Assembly (NCBI GenBank): GCA_949316235.1
Contig: OX438757.1
Span: 11,960,657-12,024,656 of the forward strand
Direction: 5' to 3'
DNA length: 64,000 nucleotides
Source of the DNA: Oegoconia quadripuncta
Taxonomy: Eukaryota; Arthropoda; Insecta; Lepidoptera; Autostichidae
Shown here: in pieces, positions 12,520 through 22,324 of the stretch
Layout of the letters: each line of letters starts with the position of its first letter
Numbering within the stretch: the first letter of the stretch is position 1
Notes under the pieces: model-generated
What the model saw: only the letters and a program-made list of their open reading frames with translations
The model's database searches: none
Told to the model about the DNA's origin: nothing
Made by a program: the position numbers and the translations under genes

Positions 12520-12690
12520 TTTTTTTTATGATTAACTGAATACGCGTTTGACCACAGTCTCACCTGATGGAAAGTGACGATGTGGTCGAAGATAAAGCAC
12601 GCGATCTCAGTTAATGCCTAATCACTCTGCTCTCGAAGATACCAAGGTTGTAGGATTCAGGAAATGTATGCCCAACATAAGAGTGTGAGT
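12520..12690 (-). repeat. Repeat E (GCGTTTGACCACA family), T-run at left
   Basis: A TTTTTTTTTTATGATTAAC start is followed by GAATACGCGTTTGACC, ACAGTCTCACCTGATGGAAA and GATACCAAGGTTGTAGGATTC. The copy at 24555-24730 is closely similar and a shorter one lies at 17943. The T-run implies a retrotransposed element in minus orientation with a poly(A) tail. It lies inside repeat G. Confidence 0.6.
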
Positions 12691-12790
12691 GTTCCAAACA
12701 TTAAAAGTTTAATTCTTAAAGCACCACCCACGATTCACCTTCGAAATATATAGAAATGCACACGTGAGAGAAGGTGAAACCGTCGCGGTT

Positions 12791-12969
12791 TAAATAAATA
12801 AATATGTCAGACACTTACCCCAATCATCTAGTTCCAAACTAAGCGAAGCTTGTGCTAAAGGTACTAAATGTTCATATTTTTCACACAAACATTTACCCCT
12901 CGCGGGATTCGAACCCGCAACCGTTGGTTAGCTGACAGGGTCACTATCCACTACACCAATCGGTCGTCA
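12791..12969 (-). mobile_element. SINE-B copy with internal deletion, nested in repeat G
   Basis: The minus-strand head is GACCGATTGGTGTAGTGGAT, followed by the B box GGGTTCGAATCCCGCGAG. The central part found in other copies (TTATATAAATATTTATG and neighbours) is missing, leaving about 180 bp. A short open frame across it is not a gene. Confidence 0.75.
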
Positions 12970-13459
12970 ACATGCAACTTTATTATTTTTAGTGTAAATT
13001 TTCTTAATCGCCTTTTACAACACGAAAGAGACGGGTTGCTATCTACTATTTTTTTACGTAATGGAATCATACAAATATAAAGCCACAAAATAGAATATTA
13101 GAAACAAGTTCATAAAGGTTTATATAAGGTCAACTCATCCAAGAAAAATTTAGTCCGCAGACGATTTGCCGAACTTTAAAATTTACCTAGTAGGTAAATT
13201 GATCCTTGTGAAAGTTGTTCACTAAAACAATTTTAGAGTTCGCTAACTTTTCTCGGACGAGTTGTCTCGCCGGCGGCGTGACTTCTAGCACGTCGGTATC
13301 ACAATTTCATTAAAGGTCATTAAACGTGATCAGGTACTTTTATCAATGATGCCAACCATAATGTTATTTTCTTTCAGACCATGCTTCGAGAAATTATAAA
13401 ATATCCCAAAATGAAAGCGGGAAAAATTGAGCCTTCATTTTGGGTTAAATGTAGTGGTA

Positions 13460-13845
13460 GAGCCACGCTGTAAGCTATTAGCTTGCAGCATGAATGGGCC
13501 GGCTCGACCGGGGAAGTACCACCCTCTCGCAGAAGACCGACGTCTGAGTAGTGGCATTTTGCCACTGCGCTTCGTCCGGTGAGCGAGGCCCCACCTTCCA
13601 GTCTCTCTCCAGAATGGTAGCGGTATTTAAAGAGTTAGTACCCCAGGAGGGTACCAGCACTGCTGGAGAATTCCTCATCGCTCAGGCTGCCCTACTTATT
13701 CTGGGGGGGTGGACACCTTCCTCAAAAGCCGGCAACGCATCTGTGACCCTTTTGGTGTTGCGGGTGCCCATGGGCGGCGGTGATCGCTTTCCATCAGGTG
13801 ACCCGCATGCTCGTTTGCCGCCCTCTCATATAAAAAAAAATAAAA
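13460..13845 (+). mobile_element. GC-rich SINE or LINE 3' end with A-rich tail (Bm1-like)
   Basis: This block is far richer in G+C than its flanks and ends in CATATAAAAAAAAATAAAAAT. The 3' part, GGTGTTGCGGGTGCCCATGG then GCGGCGGTGATCGC, CCATCAGGTGACCCGCATGC and TCGTTTGCCGCC, resembles the 3' end of abundant lepidopteran retroelements such as Bm1, from memory rather than alignment. Reading frames across it on both strands overlap each other and are products of its GC content. Confidence 0.55.
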
Positions 13846-14328
13846 ATAATTCGAGTAAAACTGGGAAAGGAAATAAATATGTCATTATTCTGGATTAAAA
13901 ACATACGGGAATACGAGATACGTATTACGGGAATTATATAATTACTTCTGTACTGCGATTATTTCCATTCACTTTACGTGAGAGAGGAGATAATCCTGTA
14001 CATAAACGCATAAGTGCATCTCAGTCTAACAGTAAACTGCATGGAAATAACAGGACATGGGACATGGTAGCCTCCCTTACCATATTACCCGGAATCCTAG
14101 ATATTTAGGAAACTAATATTACCCTAGCCATAATCACTGCTGCCACTACTAATAATATTTAATGCATTTCTTATTGCCATACAAATACTTTCGAGGATTT
14201 AGATATATTTAACAAACATGATTTTCACGTATACCTAAATTGACACTTCCCATACCGGACATGGACCGTCTATTAAAAATATTAATTGTCTTTAGTATTT
14301 CTCTTAGAAAAACTACATATTGAAGAAC

Positions 14329-14473
14329 TGTAGTGTATGAATCACCTTTCCCCGAACATACGTAAGGCAGTCGATACCCATCTTTTAGTCAGTAAGTTAA
14401 TTAGAGAATAAACGACCCTCGTCGAAATAACTCGTGTGTTATAATTTGTGATTCTCCAAGTCCCCACACCGCA
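14329..14473 (+). mobile_element. Candidate solo/5' LTR of a Ty3/gypsy-like element
   Basis: The segment starts TGTAGTG and ends CCGCA, giving the TG...CA ends usual for LTRs. It contains an AATAAA signal at about 14407 followed by ACGACCCTCGTCG, and is followed at once by TGGCGACCCTGCC, a typical gypsy-like primer-binding start. At 145 bp it would be a short LTR. No gag/pol sequence follows and no second LTR was found, so this is a remnant. The left boundary is the least certain point. Confidence 0.45.
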
Positions 14474-14519
14474 TGGCGACCCTGCCAGGATTCGAACCTG
14501 GAATCTTCTGACCTTCAAG
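14474..14519 (+). other. Long primer-binding site complementary to tRNA-Arg 3' half (or reverse-strand tRNA fragment)
   Basis: The reverse complement reads CTTGAAGGTCAGAAGATT, then CCAGGTTCGAATCCTGG (a perfect T-arm stem-loop), CAGGGTCG and CCA. The CCA is normally added after transcription, so its presence argues for a reverse-transcribed copy or a primer-binding site rather than a tRNA gene. No D-arm or 5' acceptor strand is present. The sequence resembles insect tRNA-Arg; the isoacceptor cannot be fixed. Ordinary primer-binding sites cover only about 12-18 nt, so the 46-nt match is unusual. Confidence 0.5.
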
Positions 14520-14678
14520 TGTTACCAGAGAAAAACTTTCTATTTTATTTTTATTTTATTTTATTGATAATACAGAATCAACAGCATCATTATAAAAAAA
14601 TATTACACAAAATTTATAAGCCAAAGTCATGCCAATTACAGACTTTCCGATACCGAATAGAGTATCGACTGTCGAACT

Positions 14679-14829
14679 GCCCTTAGATTACGTAACTTCA
14701 TCGGTATCGTTATCGATAGCGTTGACCAATGAGAAACCGTCAAATTGCCGAGCGAGCGATGAACCAACCAATCACATGTCAGAACGTAACCGATGACGAT
14801 ACCGATGAAATTATGTAATAGAACCTCTG
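14679..14829. mobile_element. Palindromic MITE (GTAACTTCATCGG family), second copy
   Basis: It begins TTACGTAACTTCATCGG and ends with the imperfect inverse CCGATGAAATTATGTAATAG. The interior matches the copy at 6305-6460, except that the other copy has a few extra bases near ACCAATGA. The superfamily is unresolved. Confidence 0.65.
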
Positions 14830-17400
14830 TTTAGTTCCTCCCCATCATCATCTTACTGGATAATACCTTCCACAATCAGCGCAACTATACTCGTACGCTA
14901 GGTTCACCCTTTCATGATCTTATTTTAAGTTGGGGGAGGTTCGGCCTTCTTCACTTAACATCCGCTGAACCATCGAATATAATAAATACCTACAATCATG
15001 AGATCTTCAATAACAGGGTTTAAAAAACATTTGCTGAGATCATGTTTTATCTTCAACCACGTGGTCATAAGGTCACAAAAAAAATATAGTAATATTATTT
15101 TCGTCGTAGGTGTATCTATTAATTATTTGTTACTTTAAAAATGCCATGGCACACGTAAAATGTCAGATTTGTTCATTACTGCATTGAAAATTCCATTTCC
15201 AATTGCAAAATTGCAACGAATTCGATAGCGTGTTCGGGAAATATTTTAAAATCGTTAAATATTTTATGAAATGGAGTATTGTCCGATGGCATCGGAATGA
15301 GATTTTTGTTTTCAAATATAATGTGTACCCGTGTAAAATCGCTTCCGAGGAATTTATATATCGATGTGAAATGAGACTTAAAAAATCATTTCAAGAAAAA
15401 TCTTGCCAAATGCGTATCGGATGACGTATAATATAGCAGGAATTATAAAGAGGTAGGGTACATTCTAAAATACAATGTTATTTATGCAGTCGATAGAGTA
15501 TCATTTTGTGTGGAGTGTCTATGCACTTAGAGCCTATACATAGTGAATTTGAATTGTATGGGTAATCGAAAATTTTTCGATCGAATTCGACTATAGTTCC
15601 TTGGGGAAAGTTGATCGTAATCAGGAATGGAGTCACCAGTTAATGGGAATTACACGCATTCAAATTCACCCTGTATACTCACGTCGAGCCTGCGTTGTTC
15701 TGGTTAATTTTCAAAAATAGCGGTTGAGCTGGTCTGCGCCTAACGTAAATGATAACTTTAAAGCTTAATATTTCTTAAATTAATCCCCGTGTCGAGAAAC
15801 TCTTGAAGACCACCCCTAATGTTTTGTAGGGGTGTGACATAGAGACGGATAGACGAAAATGAAGCTTTAGGATTTAGTTTTGCCCATTTGGTTCCGGAAA
15901 CCCTAAATAATCGCGCCGTATTGGTAGATATAGATATAGGTGCATACAATAGGCACAAATGGCCACTGATTACGATTTTTTTACTTTCTAGGTTAACTGC
16001 ATCACATAATTCTACTGTATAAGAATGTTTATAGTTATTTATTTAATGTATAACATCGCTGAAGACTCTAAAAATTCTTTGCGGTCGTTATTTCTTCCAA
16101 TGAACATTCTTGATTTTTTTTTCCAATATTTACATAAAAAATGCAAAATTTAAGGTTACAATAATAACTGATGTAAGGGTATACTTAGTTAAGTTATTTA
16201 TAATACCCTTATGTACGTTTAAGCTACATGTATATTTATATATCTATGAATTGGAAGTATTTGATCCATCATTTACTTCATTTTCATATGCCTTAACTGA
16301 ATATAAATATCTAATGTGTACGACATTGTTTAACAATAAATTTTTTCAGTTTCAGGTGAGTCTTGCCTCTTGGCGTAGGACTCGAAGGTACTCAAGTATC
16401 AAGCTATAGGAATGTGTGTTGTATCAATTCGTTTCCAAAGTTATTTATTTTCAGTTAACAATTGGCTGATTAATGAATCAATTCGTGTAAGTAATGGGAT
16501 TGGATTTCATTCTAAACTTTTAATTTAAAATTTATTTGTCGTTATCACGTCCAAAATTTCTAATTAAATTGTTATATTATACTATGATATTCATTTTAGA
16601 ATGCAAATTATTGGTTTATTCACACTTGGCCTGCATGAAATCCAAACCCTTGAAGCCAAAATAACCTAATTTGGATTAGACAACTTGAGCATAAGCTCCG
16701 TTCGAACCATCGAAATTGAATTCACTTTCTTTCATTTTATTCTGTCCTTTCATTTGCCGAGTCATTTTTATTATTTTCACTACCAAAATATCGCAGATCA
16801 CAATCGCTCTGTCTCCTGAAAATGTTACTTTATTTTAATTATTTTTTTGTTTGCCTTCGATGTTCCTTATATGTACCTACTTATCTTTAATACTTCTTTC
16901 TCATTGTTAGCACTTTCTCTGTCTTTATGTGTGTGTCTTTGTATACTATTATCATTGCTTGCATTACTTTCATAGCCCTGTTTCTTTCTAACGGTATGCA
17001 GTTGTTTGCATCTAAATGTCCGTGTAGTTATTTATTATAGATATAAATGTGTACAATCTGTAGTACATTTAGCAGTAATTATTATCTATTTAGTTACTAC
17101 TGATATTCATTGCCGTTTAAAGACAATAATCACGACAAAAATTTAATATGTTTGTGGTTATTTTCTTTCAACATTAAACATTTTACACAACTGCATAGCT
17201 TTTCAACTCTATTGCAATTACCCTACTGCATACATTAGCTGTTATATATCATAAAGTCATACATAAACATCTTTGTCCTCTTAAGCTTTATTTTATCGCT
17301 GACACAGAGTTTTTATAGGATCACTAAAGGTTTATATCAAACAAATATTTAATTAGGTACACGGTATTATGAAACTACTAAAAATTTCATAAGTTGCTCA
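14830..17400. other. AT-rich intergenic DNA, nothing recognised
   Basis: Short frames such as 15203-15424 and 16110-16409 have low-complexity, Phe/Lys/Ile/Asn-rich products without a recognisable fold. I saw no repeat family here. Confidence 0.4.
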
Positions 17401-17738
17401 GCTTGCAGACCTCAAAATATTGATCGTGCCTCTCTCTCATTCAGGCCAATGTGTGACAAAGCCCGCTTTGGCTCACGCTTTCGGTAAGCCACTCACATAC
17501 ATACAAGACACACTCACATACAGACTCGTCCGCATACGTACCATTAAGCCGTTCCAGTAGGCGTCGGATATGGAGGGAAAAATGTCATGAAGGAGCTATC
17601 ACTTGGGGGGGACTGAAAATCAGCAAATCTGCTGAGTCCCTACCTTTTCATCACAGTTTGACTTAATTTATTATCAATTAATTACTTTTTAAATTAACTT
17701 TGTGGTGAATAAATACCTTTTATTATTATTATTATCAA
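17400..17738 (+). repeat. Possible retroelement 3' end with TTA-microsatellite tail
   Basis: A less AT-rich block (AAAGCCCGCTTTGGCTC, AGTAGGCGTCGGATATGG, ACTTGGGGGGGACTG) passes into AATAAATACCTTTTATTATTATTATTATC. A non-LTR element ending in a short microsatellite would look like this. No second copy was found in the window, so the call is weak. Confidence 0.25.
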
Positions 17739-17800
17739 AGCCAATGTTAAAGGTGAATTATCTATTAGTAATTGCAGAAGTGTAAGCATTTCAAAGTTGA

Positions 17801-17942
17801 GTCAATGGTGTCGATTCTGATGTAATTTCTCTAAGCTAAACTAAAACAACTAATAGACTGGTACTATCTCTATCTCATCTAATAAGACGAGACATCTTCC
17901 TGGAATATCAATTCCAATACTTCAAAACTGGTTTAACTCTAG
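17801..17942. mobile_element. Diverged MITE (AATGGTGTCGATTC family)
   Basis: TCAATGGTGTCGATTCTGATG, CTAAGCTAAACTAAAAC and AAACTGGTTTAACTCTAG match the complete palindromic copy at 39073-39230. The right terminal repeat is lost. Confidence 0.5.
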
Positions 17943-18010
17943 ATTTTTGTATGACCACAATCTCACCGGTTGAAAAGTGACCATTTGGTCGAAGATAAAG
18001 ACACGCGCAC
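17943..18010 (-). repeat. Short fragment of repeat E
   Basis: TTTTTGTATGACCACAATCTC, then ACCGGTTGAAAAGTGACCAT and TGGTCGAAGATAAAG correspond to the first part of the E copies at 12520 and 24555. The 104-codon frame starting here runs into unrelated DNA and is not supported as a gene. Confidence 0.4.
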
Positions 18011-18654
18011 GATGTCAGTAGAGATATTAGTTCAGAGTAATCACGTCACGTCACGTCAGACAGAATCAACACCATTAATACGATATTCAACTACAGCAAA
18101 ACAGAGCTCAATTACCAATCTACTCGTATCGTTGTATTTATTACGATATACAAAATACGTAATAAAACCAAAAGTATGCTTTGTCCAAAATAGAAGGACT
18201 AAGCCCTATAAACCGTCAGCTGAGCGACAGGGGCGGAGGGAGGTCACGAGCACCGCATGCGCACTAAACACTAAGGAATGCTAAAGCGCTTTGTAACAAA
18301 GTGAAGTGTTAGACAAACAAGTTGCGGTCAGCGCTTACAACGCTTGAGGGGGTCAAATCGGCACCCATTCAGAAAACTATGGAGGACTTATATTGTTCGG
18401 CGAAATTAGTTCAGTAGGATAACTTTGTCTATTAGAAGATTGAGTTAGACAGACGATTACCGAATAAAACAGTATCATATTCTAAGGGAATCGTTGGAGC
18501 TTGATACACAATTGTTTCCCAACACAACGATTAATGTACTGAACCATTTAACATTTCTTTTACCTATAGGGAAAATCTTTGCTATTTATGGAACATTGTT
18601 TCTTTATTCGAATGGTGAAAGTACCAAATATACAAGCGAATATGGGAAGTTCCA
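18011..18654. other. Intergenic; CACGT microrepeat and less AT-rich patch
   Basis: There is a triplicated CACGT word at about 18041-18055 and a less AT-rich patch at 18200-18360 (AGCTGAGCGACAGGGGCGG, GCACCGCATGCGC). No gene was recognised. Confidence 0.35.
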
Positions 18655-18850
18655 CCTAAAACGTCTATAGATTTGCACGTTTTAACGCCGAAGGGTTCAC
18701 CTCCTGTCCACCTGTGCACTTTTCCGTTTTTCAAAAGGTGAACCGTGGATGTTGTTTCAAGCATTAAACTTTTAATAACACCCAAACACTAATGTTTGGG
18801 ATATCTCTGACCTCCAAATTTGAGATAAAGGTCGTGATATTATGTGTGTA
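18655..18850 (-). repeat. Dispersed repeat family G, inverted copy
   Basis: CAAAAGGTGAACCGTGGATG, TTGTTTCAAGCATTAAAC, TAACACCCAAACACTAATG and AAATTTGAGATAAAGGTCGTGA are the reverse complement of the G blocks at 31400 and 26640. This is one of the better preserved copies of the left half. Confidence 0.6.
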
Positions 18851-19070
18851 AAGAATCCACACACAAATCGGACCACGCAGTACTGAGGTACAACCGAACA
18901 AAGACTAGATACACATACAACGCCGTTGATTTCCCGGTCTAAAATTTGGAAGGAAAACGTTAGCCAAAAAAATATATAATATATTTCATTATAGGCTATT
19001 TCATTAAGCAGGCTTTTCGGCCATTTGATATACTTTCCAAAACGTCTACTATCATCGAATGAATTAAGGA

Positions 19071-19313
19071 ATAATAATAATAAATAAACAAATATTTCGG
19101 ACACTTACACCAATCATCTAATTCCAAGCTTGTACTATTATCAAGTACCCACTTGATAACGGATGAACATACATAAATATTTATATAAACATCCATGACT
19201 CTGGAATAAATGTTCGTATTCATCACACAAATATTTACCCGTCGCGGGATTCGAACTTGCAACCGTTGGTTTCGCTGAGAGGATCACTATCCACGACACC
19301 AACCGGTCGTCAA
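19071..19313 (-). mobile_element. tRNA-derived SINE, family B
   Basis: The minus-strand head GACCGGTTGGTGTCGTGGAT carries the A-box region, CGGTTGCAAGTTCGAATCCC the B box, and the 3' end is AATATTTGTTTATTATTATT. It is near full length. Flanking frames on this strand are by-products. Confidence 0.75.
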
Positions 19314-20518
19314 ATGTGTGCTGCTTTGCAATGCAGTGGTCATATTATTATATAAACAGGGATATAGGATTTCGACGTTACAGCTATCAATATACTCGTA
19401 TTAATTACTATATGAGTTAGTACGAGTTGAAAATAGGGAATAAGTAGAGGCTGCTCTTTTGAGTAGAGGTTTGTTGAAAACAAGGATTATTTTAGGAGAT
19501 ACCCGTAAAGGCTGTTACTTATTGAGTGTGTTCAAAAAATTATTTGTACCGCCAGGTAACGAGTAATTTCAGATTATCACTGCAAACTGCAATAGTAACA
19601 TCCTGTAGGTAGTCTTAATTTTTAATACGACTGGTTTGAATGCATGAACATCGATATTTTTCGAACTTTGTAGTGTCATAACTTTTATTTAGTACTGTAT
19701 ACGAAAATAAAAACATATTTTATTATTTTAATGAAACATCAGAAAATTAAATTTTTGATGATTCCGATAACCAAACGTGTACGTACCCCTTATAAAAGGC
19801 ATCCAAAAACGAATTATCTGAAGGCCATTGCCACCTATTCATCGAATCCCGCTCGCCCGTCGACGAGTAAATCAAAACGAACAAACAAACACTGTACATT
19901 AATACTTTTCCAATTAAATCACGGCCCTTTTTAATTAAACGTTAAAGCCGATCACGCCTCTTAGGGCTCAATAGGGCAATGTTCGGCGCCTTTCCCTTCC
20001 TAATACCGATTGACATTTTTACATCAGTGGGCAATGCAAAGGGTGCGAATATTTTATTGCTTGTTTGAACGCCGATTGAGATGAAAGTGGTATTTTTAGG
20101 CTCCGTATTCATCACAGACAGGTAGGTTGATATTTAAAACATAATTTCTGCAAACCATCATTCCAGTTAAAGAAACAAAATTGAAGAAGAAAAAGTAAAT
20201 GATTAAAAAATAAAACACCCGACTGCATTATTATGATTATAATACAAAATCGTATACGAAAAAAAATGATGACTGACGGCTGCCATATTTATTTCTCTTA
20301 AAAAATATATATCCTAATACACTCTCGCAATTATGACGAATCCAACGACAATGTCAGACAATGACAGAAATATCGAAATGGTTATATTGTAGATGGAATT
20401 AAATCTAAAGCTATGACTATTAGCACGAACACAAATTTTGATAATTGTACCGAAGCAAATTGTAATGTGGGAATAATTTTTTTTCGATCCTAATGATTTC
20501 GTAACGGAGGAGATTTAT
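19314..20518. other. Intergenic DNA, nothing firmly recognised
   Basis: A less AT-rich stretch lies at 19780-20050 (CCCGCTCGCCCGTCGACG, GCCGATCACGCCTCTTAGG). A short GGCTCCGTATTCATC word near 20099 may be a family H trace. No credible coding region was found. Confidence 0.35.
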
Positions 20519-20905
20519 TATGAATACCAATTAAGAATCTCACACCAAAACATGGCAGGTATTCGTAGTATACTTGACTTACTAGAACTAACTTTAGAGG
20601 AACTGAATAAAGAAAGCAAGGAGGTTGATATTTTATGTTTTAGTGAAACTAACGTTAGCAGGGGTTAGAAGGTAATATGGAATTAAATATTTACAAGTTG
20701 GCATCTGTATTTTGTCGAGACAAGTGTAGAGGAGGAACCTGTATCCTTGTCAAAAATATATTGGATGTAAAATCTTTGCAATTTTGAGAGTACTATATTA
20801 ATTCTGTGGCTGTGGTGTAGAAATAGTTGGCTTGAATTCCAAAACACAAAACCATATGAAGGGTTATTTTTACATGAACGTGACAAACTGCTATACACAT
20901 TAGGT
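20519..20905 (+). pseudogene. Broken endonuclease domain of a LINE
   Basis: Frame pieces read LRISHQNMAGIRSILDLLEL, then TLEELNKESKEVDILCFSET, then (after a stop and frameshift) NIYKLASVFCRDKCRGGTCI and LVKNIL, and again in another frame VEIVGLNSKTQNH. This is the order of the N-terminal half of an AP-like endonuclease in CR1-type LINEs: the QN near the start, the SET metal-binding glutamate motif and the GG-C-I strand. It is disabled by stops and at least two frameshifts. It covers the half missing from the LINE at 46-48.7 kb but is a separate insertion. Confidence 0.7.
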
Positions 20906-21991
20906 TATTGGAGGTCGATAACTTCAAGACAATTTTGACTAAATGGCTGATCGAAAAATGTTTTTACGACTTAAATGAATATTTTGCCTGTGAGTTTGTT
21001 TAATTTCTTAGCCACCGCTAGTTTTTGTTTCTATCTTCCTAATTACTTACTTATCTACTTTATAAATTTAAAATTTCCACGCCTGCACGCAGGTTGAATA
21101 CAATTTCTGAAACTACACTTCTAAGATCCCTATGTATTGATGTATGCTTGCAAATAAATGATGTGATTGATTGTTTGATTGATTTACACCTCATTTTATT
21201 AAAATCCGTGAAGCCATTCAAATTCAAATTATTTATTATGCTAGAAAATAGGCGCACAATGTTTTTTCAATATTAAAAATAGGGCCCATTACATTCTGCC
21301 TTTTGAGTATGCAAAATCTATATGTAGGTAATTATAATTATCTACTATTAAACAATTATACCATTTTAAATGTGCCATAAACCAACTTGATGGGAAAGTT
21401 CCAAAACTATCAACATTTCAAAATTAATGTCAAAATTAGAAACGCATACACAGGCTACAGGTTGCGCCAAAGGAACGGACATACTTACATACATACATAC
21501 TACAGTCGTTAAGCATTATCACCTCTAGCGCAGTCGGATAAAATACTTTATTGTACACTGAGAGTGCACCTACCGAGAAACATGAGGATTACAGCGTTGA
21601 ATGTAAATGAGCAGCAAATTGAAAGTGCGACGATTTGTACAGATTACTTGCTTCTATTAAATAAAGAACTTGAACATTTTCATAAAAAAAACTAAAGCAA
21701 TACATAGTGCGAGACGGTTAAAATATCGTGAGATCTCAACAAAAACAATAATTGTATCAGTAGAGATCTTCATAAGTAGTTGTTATTTGGATTTTCATAG
21801 AATTCGTAATGGAGACTCTATATTGCTTTCAATTGATGCCTTCAATTTGGTTAGAGACCTGCGGAGCGGGTTGACATGAACACGTTGCCACTATTCTGTT
21901 AGACATTTACCATACCACACTGTGATCGATTATAGTATTGGCCCATACCGTCTCCTAATGAATGGACCCTGCAGTGAAGACGAACCACTTA

Positions 21992-22324
21992 GGCCCGTAT
22001 TAATAAACCATTCTCAAGATTGAGAACAGTCTTGTGACCGGTCTCAAGTAAATGTGTTGATTAATATACCGAACTTGAGACCTGAAAAGCACGTGCATAC
22101 TCAATCAATACTCACTTGAGAGGTGCGCGTATTTATAAACGAAACTCAAGACTATCATTCATTCGCCGCTGAGGCGAATACTAGAGAAGTGATCTCAGCT
22201 GAGTAGACCTCAAGATTGGTTTATAAATTAGCACGGATTTTGAGATAGCGTCAACTGCTTAAGACGCATCTCGGTTGATATCAGCCTCAAGACTTGTATT
22301 GAGATTGGTTTATTAATACAGGCC
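21992..22324 (+). mobile_element. PIF/Harbinger-like MITE with TTA target duplication
   Basis: The element runs from GGCCCGTATTAATAAACC to GGTTTATTAATACAGGCC and is flanked on both sides by TTA, the usual 3-bp duplication of PIF/Harbinger elements. The interior is built from degenerate TCTCAAG and TTTATAAAC words. A full second copy lies inverted at 44800-45129. There is no transposase, so it is non-autonomous. Confidence 0.75.

Larger units (their letters stand above)
12475..13070 (+). repeat. Dispersed repeat family G with two nested insertions
   Basis: The segments in order are ACGTCACGACCTTTATCC, then (after an insert) GTGTTCCAAACATTAAAAG, CACGATTCACCTTCGAAATA, GAAATGCACACGTG, then (after a second insert) CGCCTTTTACAACACGAAAG and GAGACGGG. 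The copies at 26640-26960 and 31400-31915 give the same order. Here repeat E sits at 12520-12690 and SINE-B at 12791-12969. The source element is unknown; the layout resembles a LINE 3' UTR. Confidence 0.6.

Noticed and set aside
13374..13898. Overlapping frames on both strands of a GC-rich block
   Set aside because: The block is a retroelement with an A-rich tail; lack of stops follows from its G+C content, not coding.
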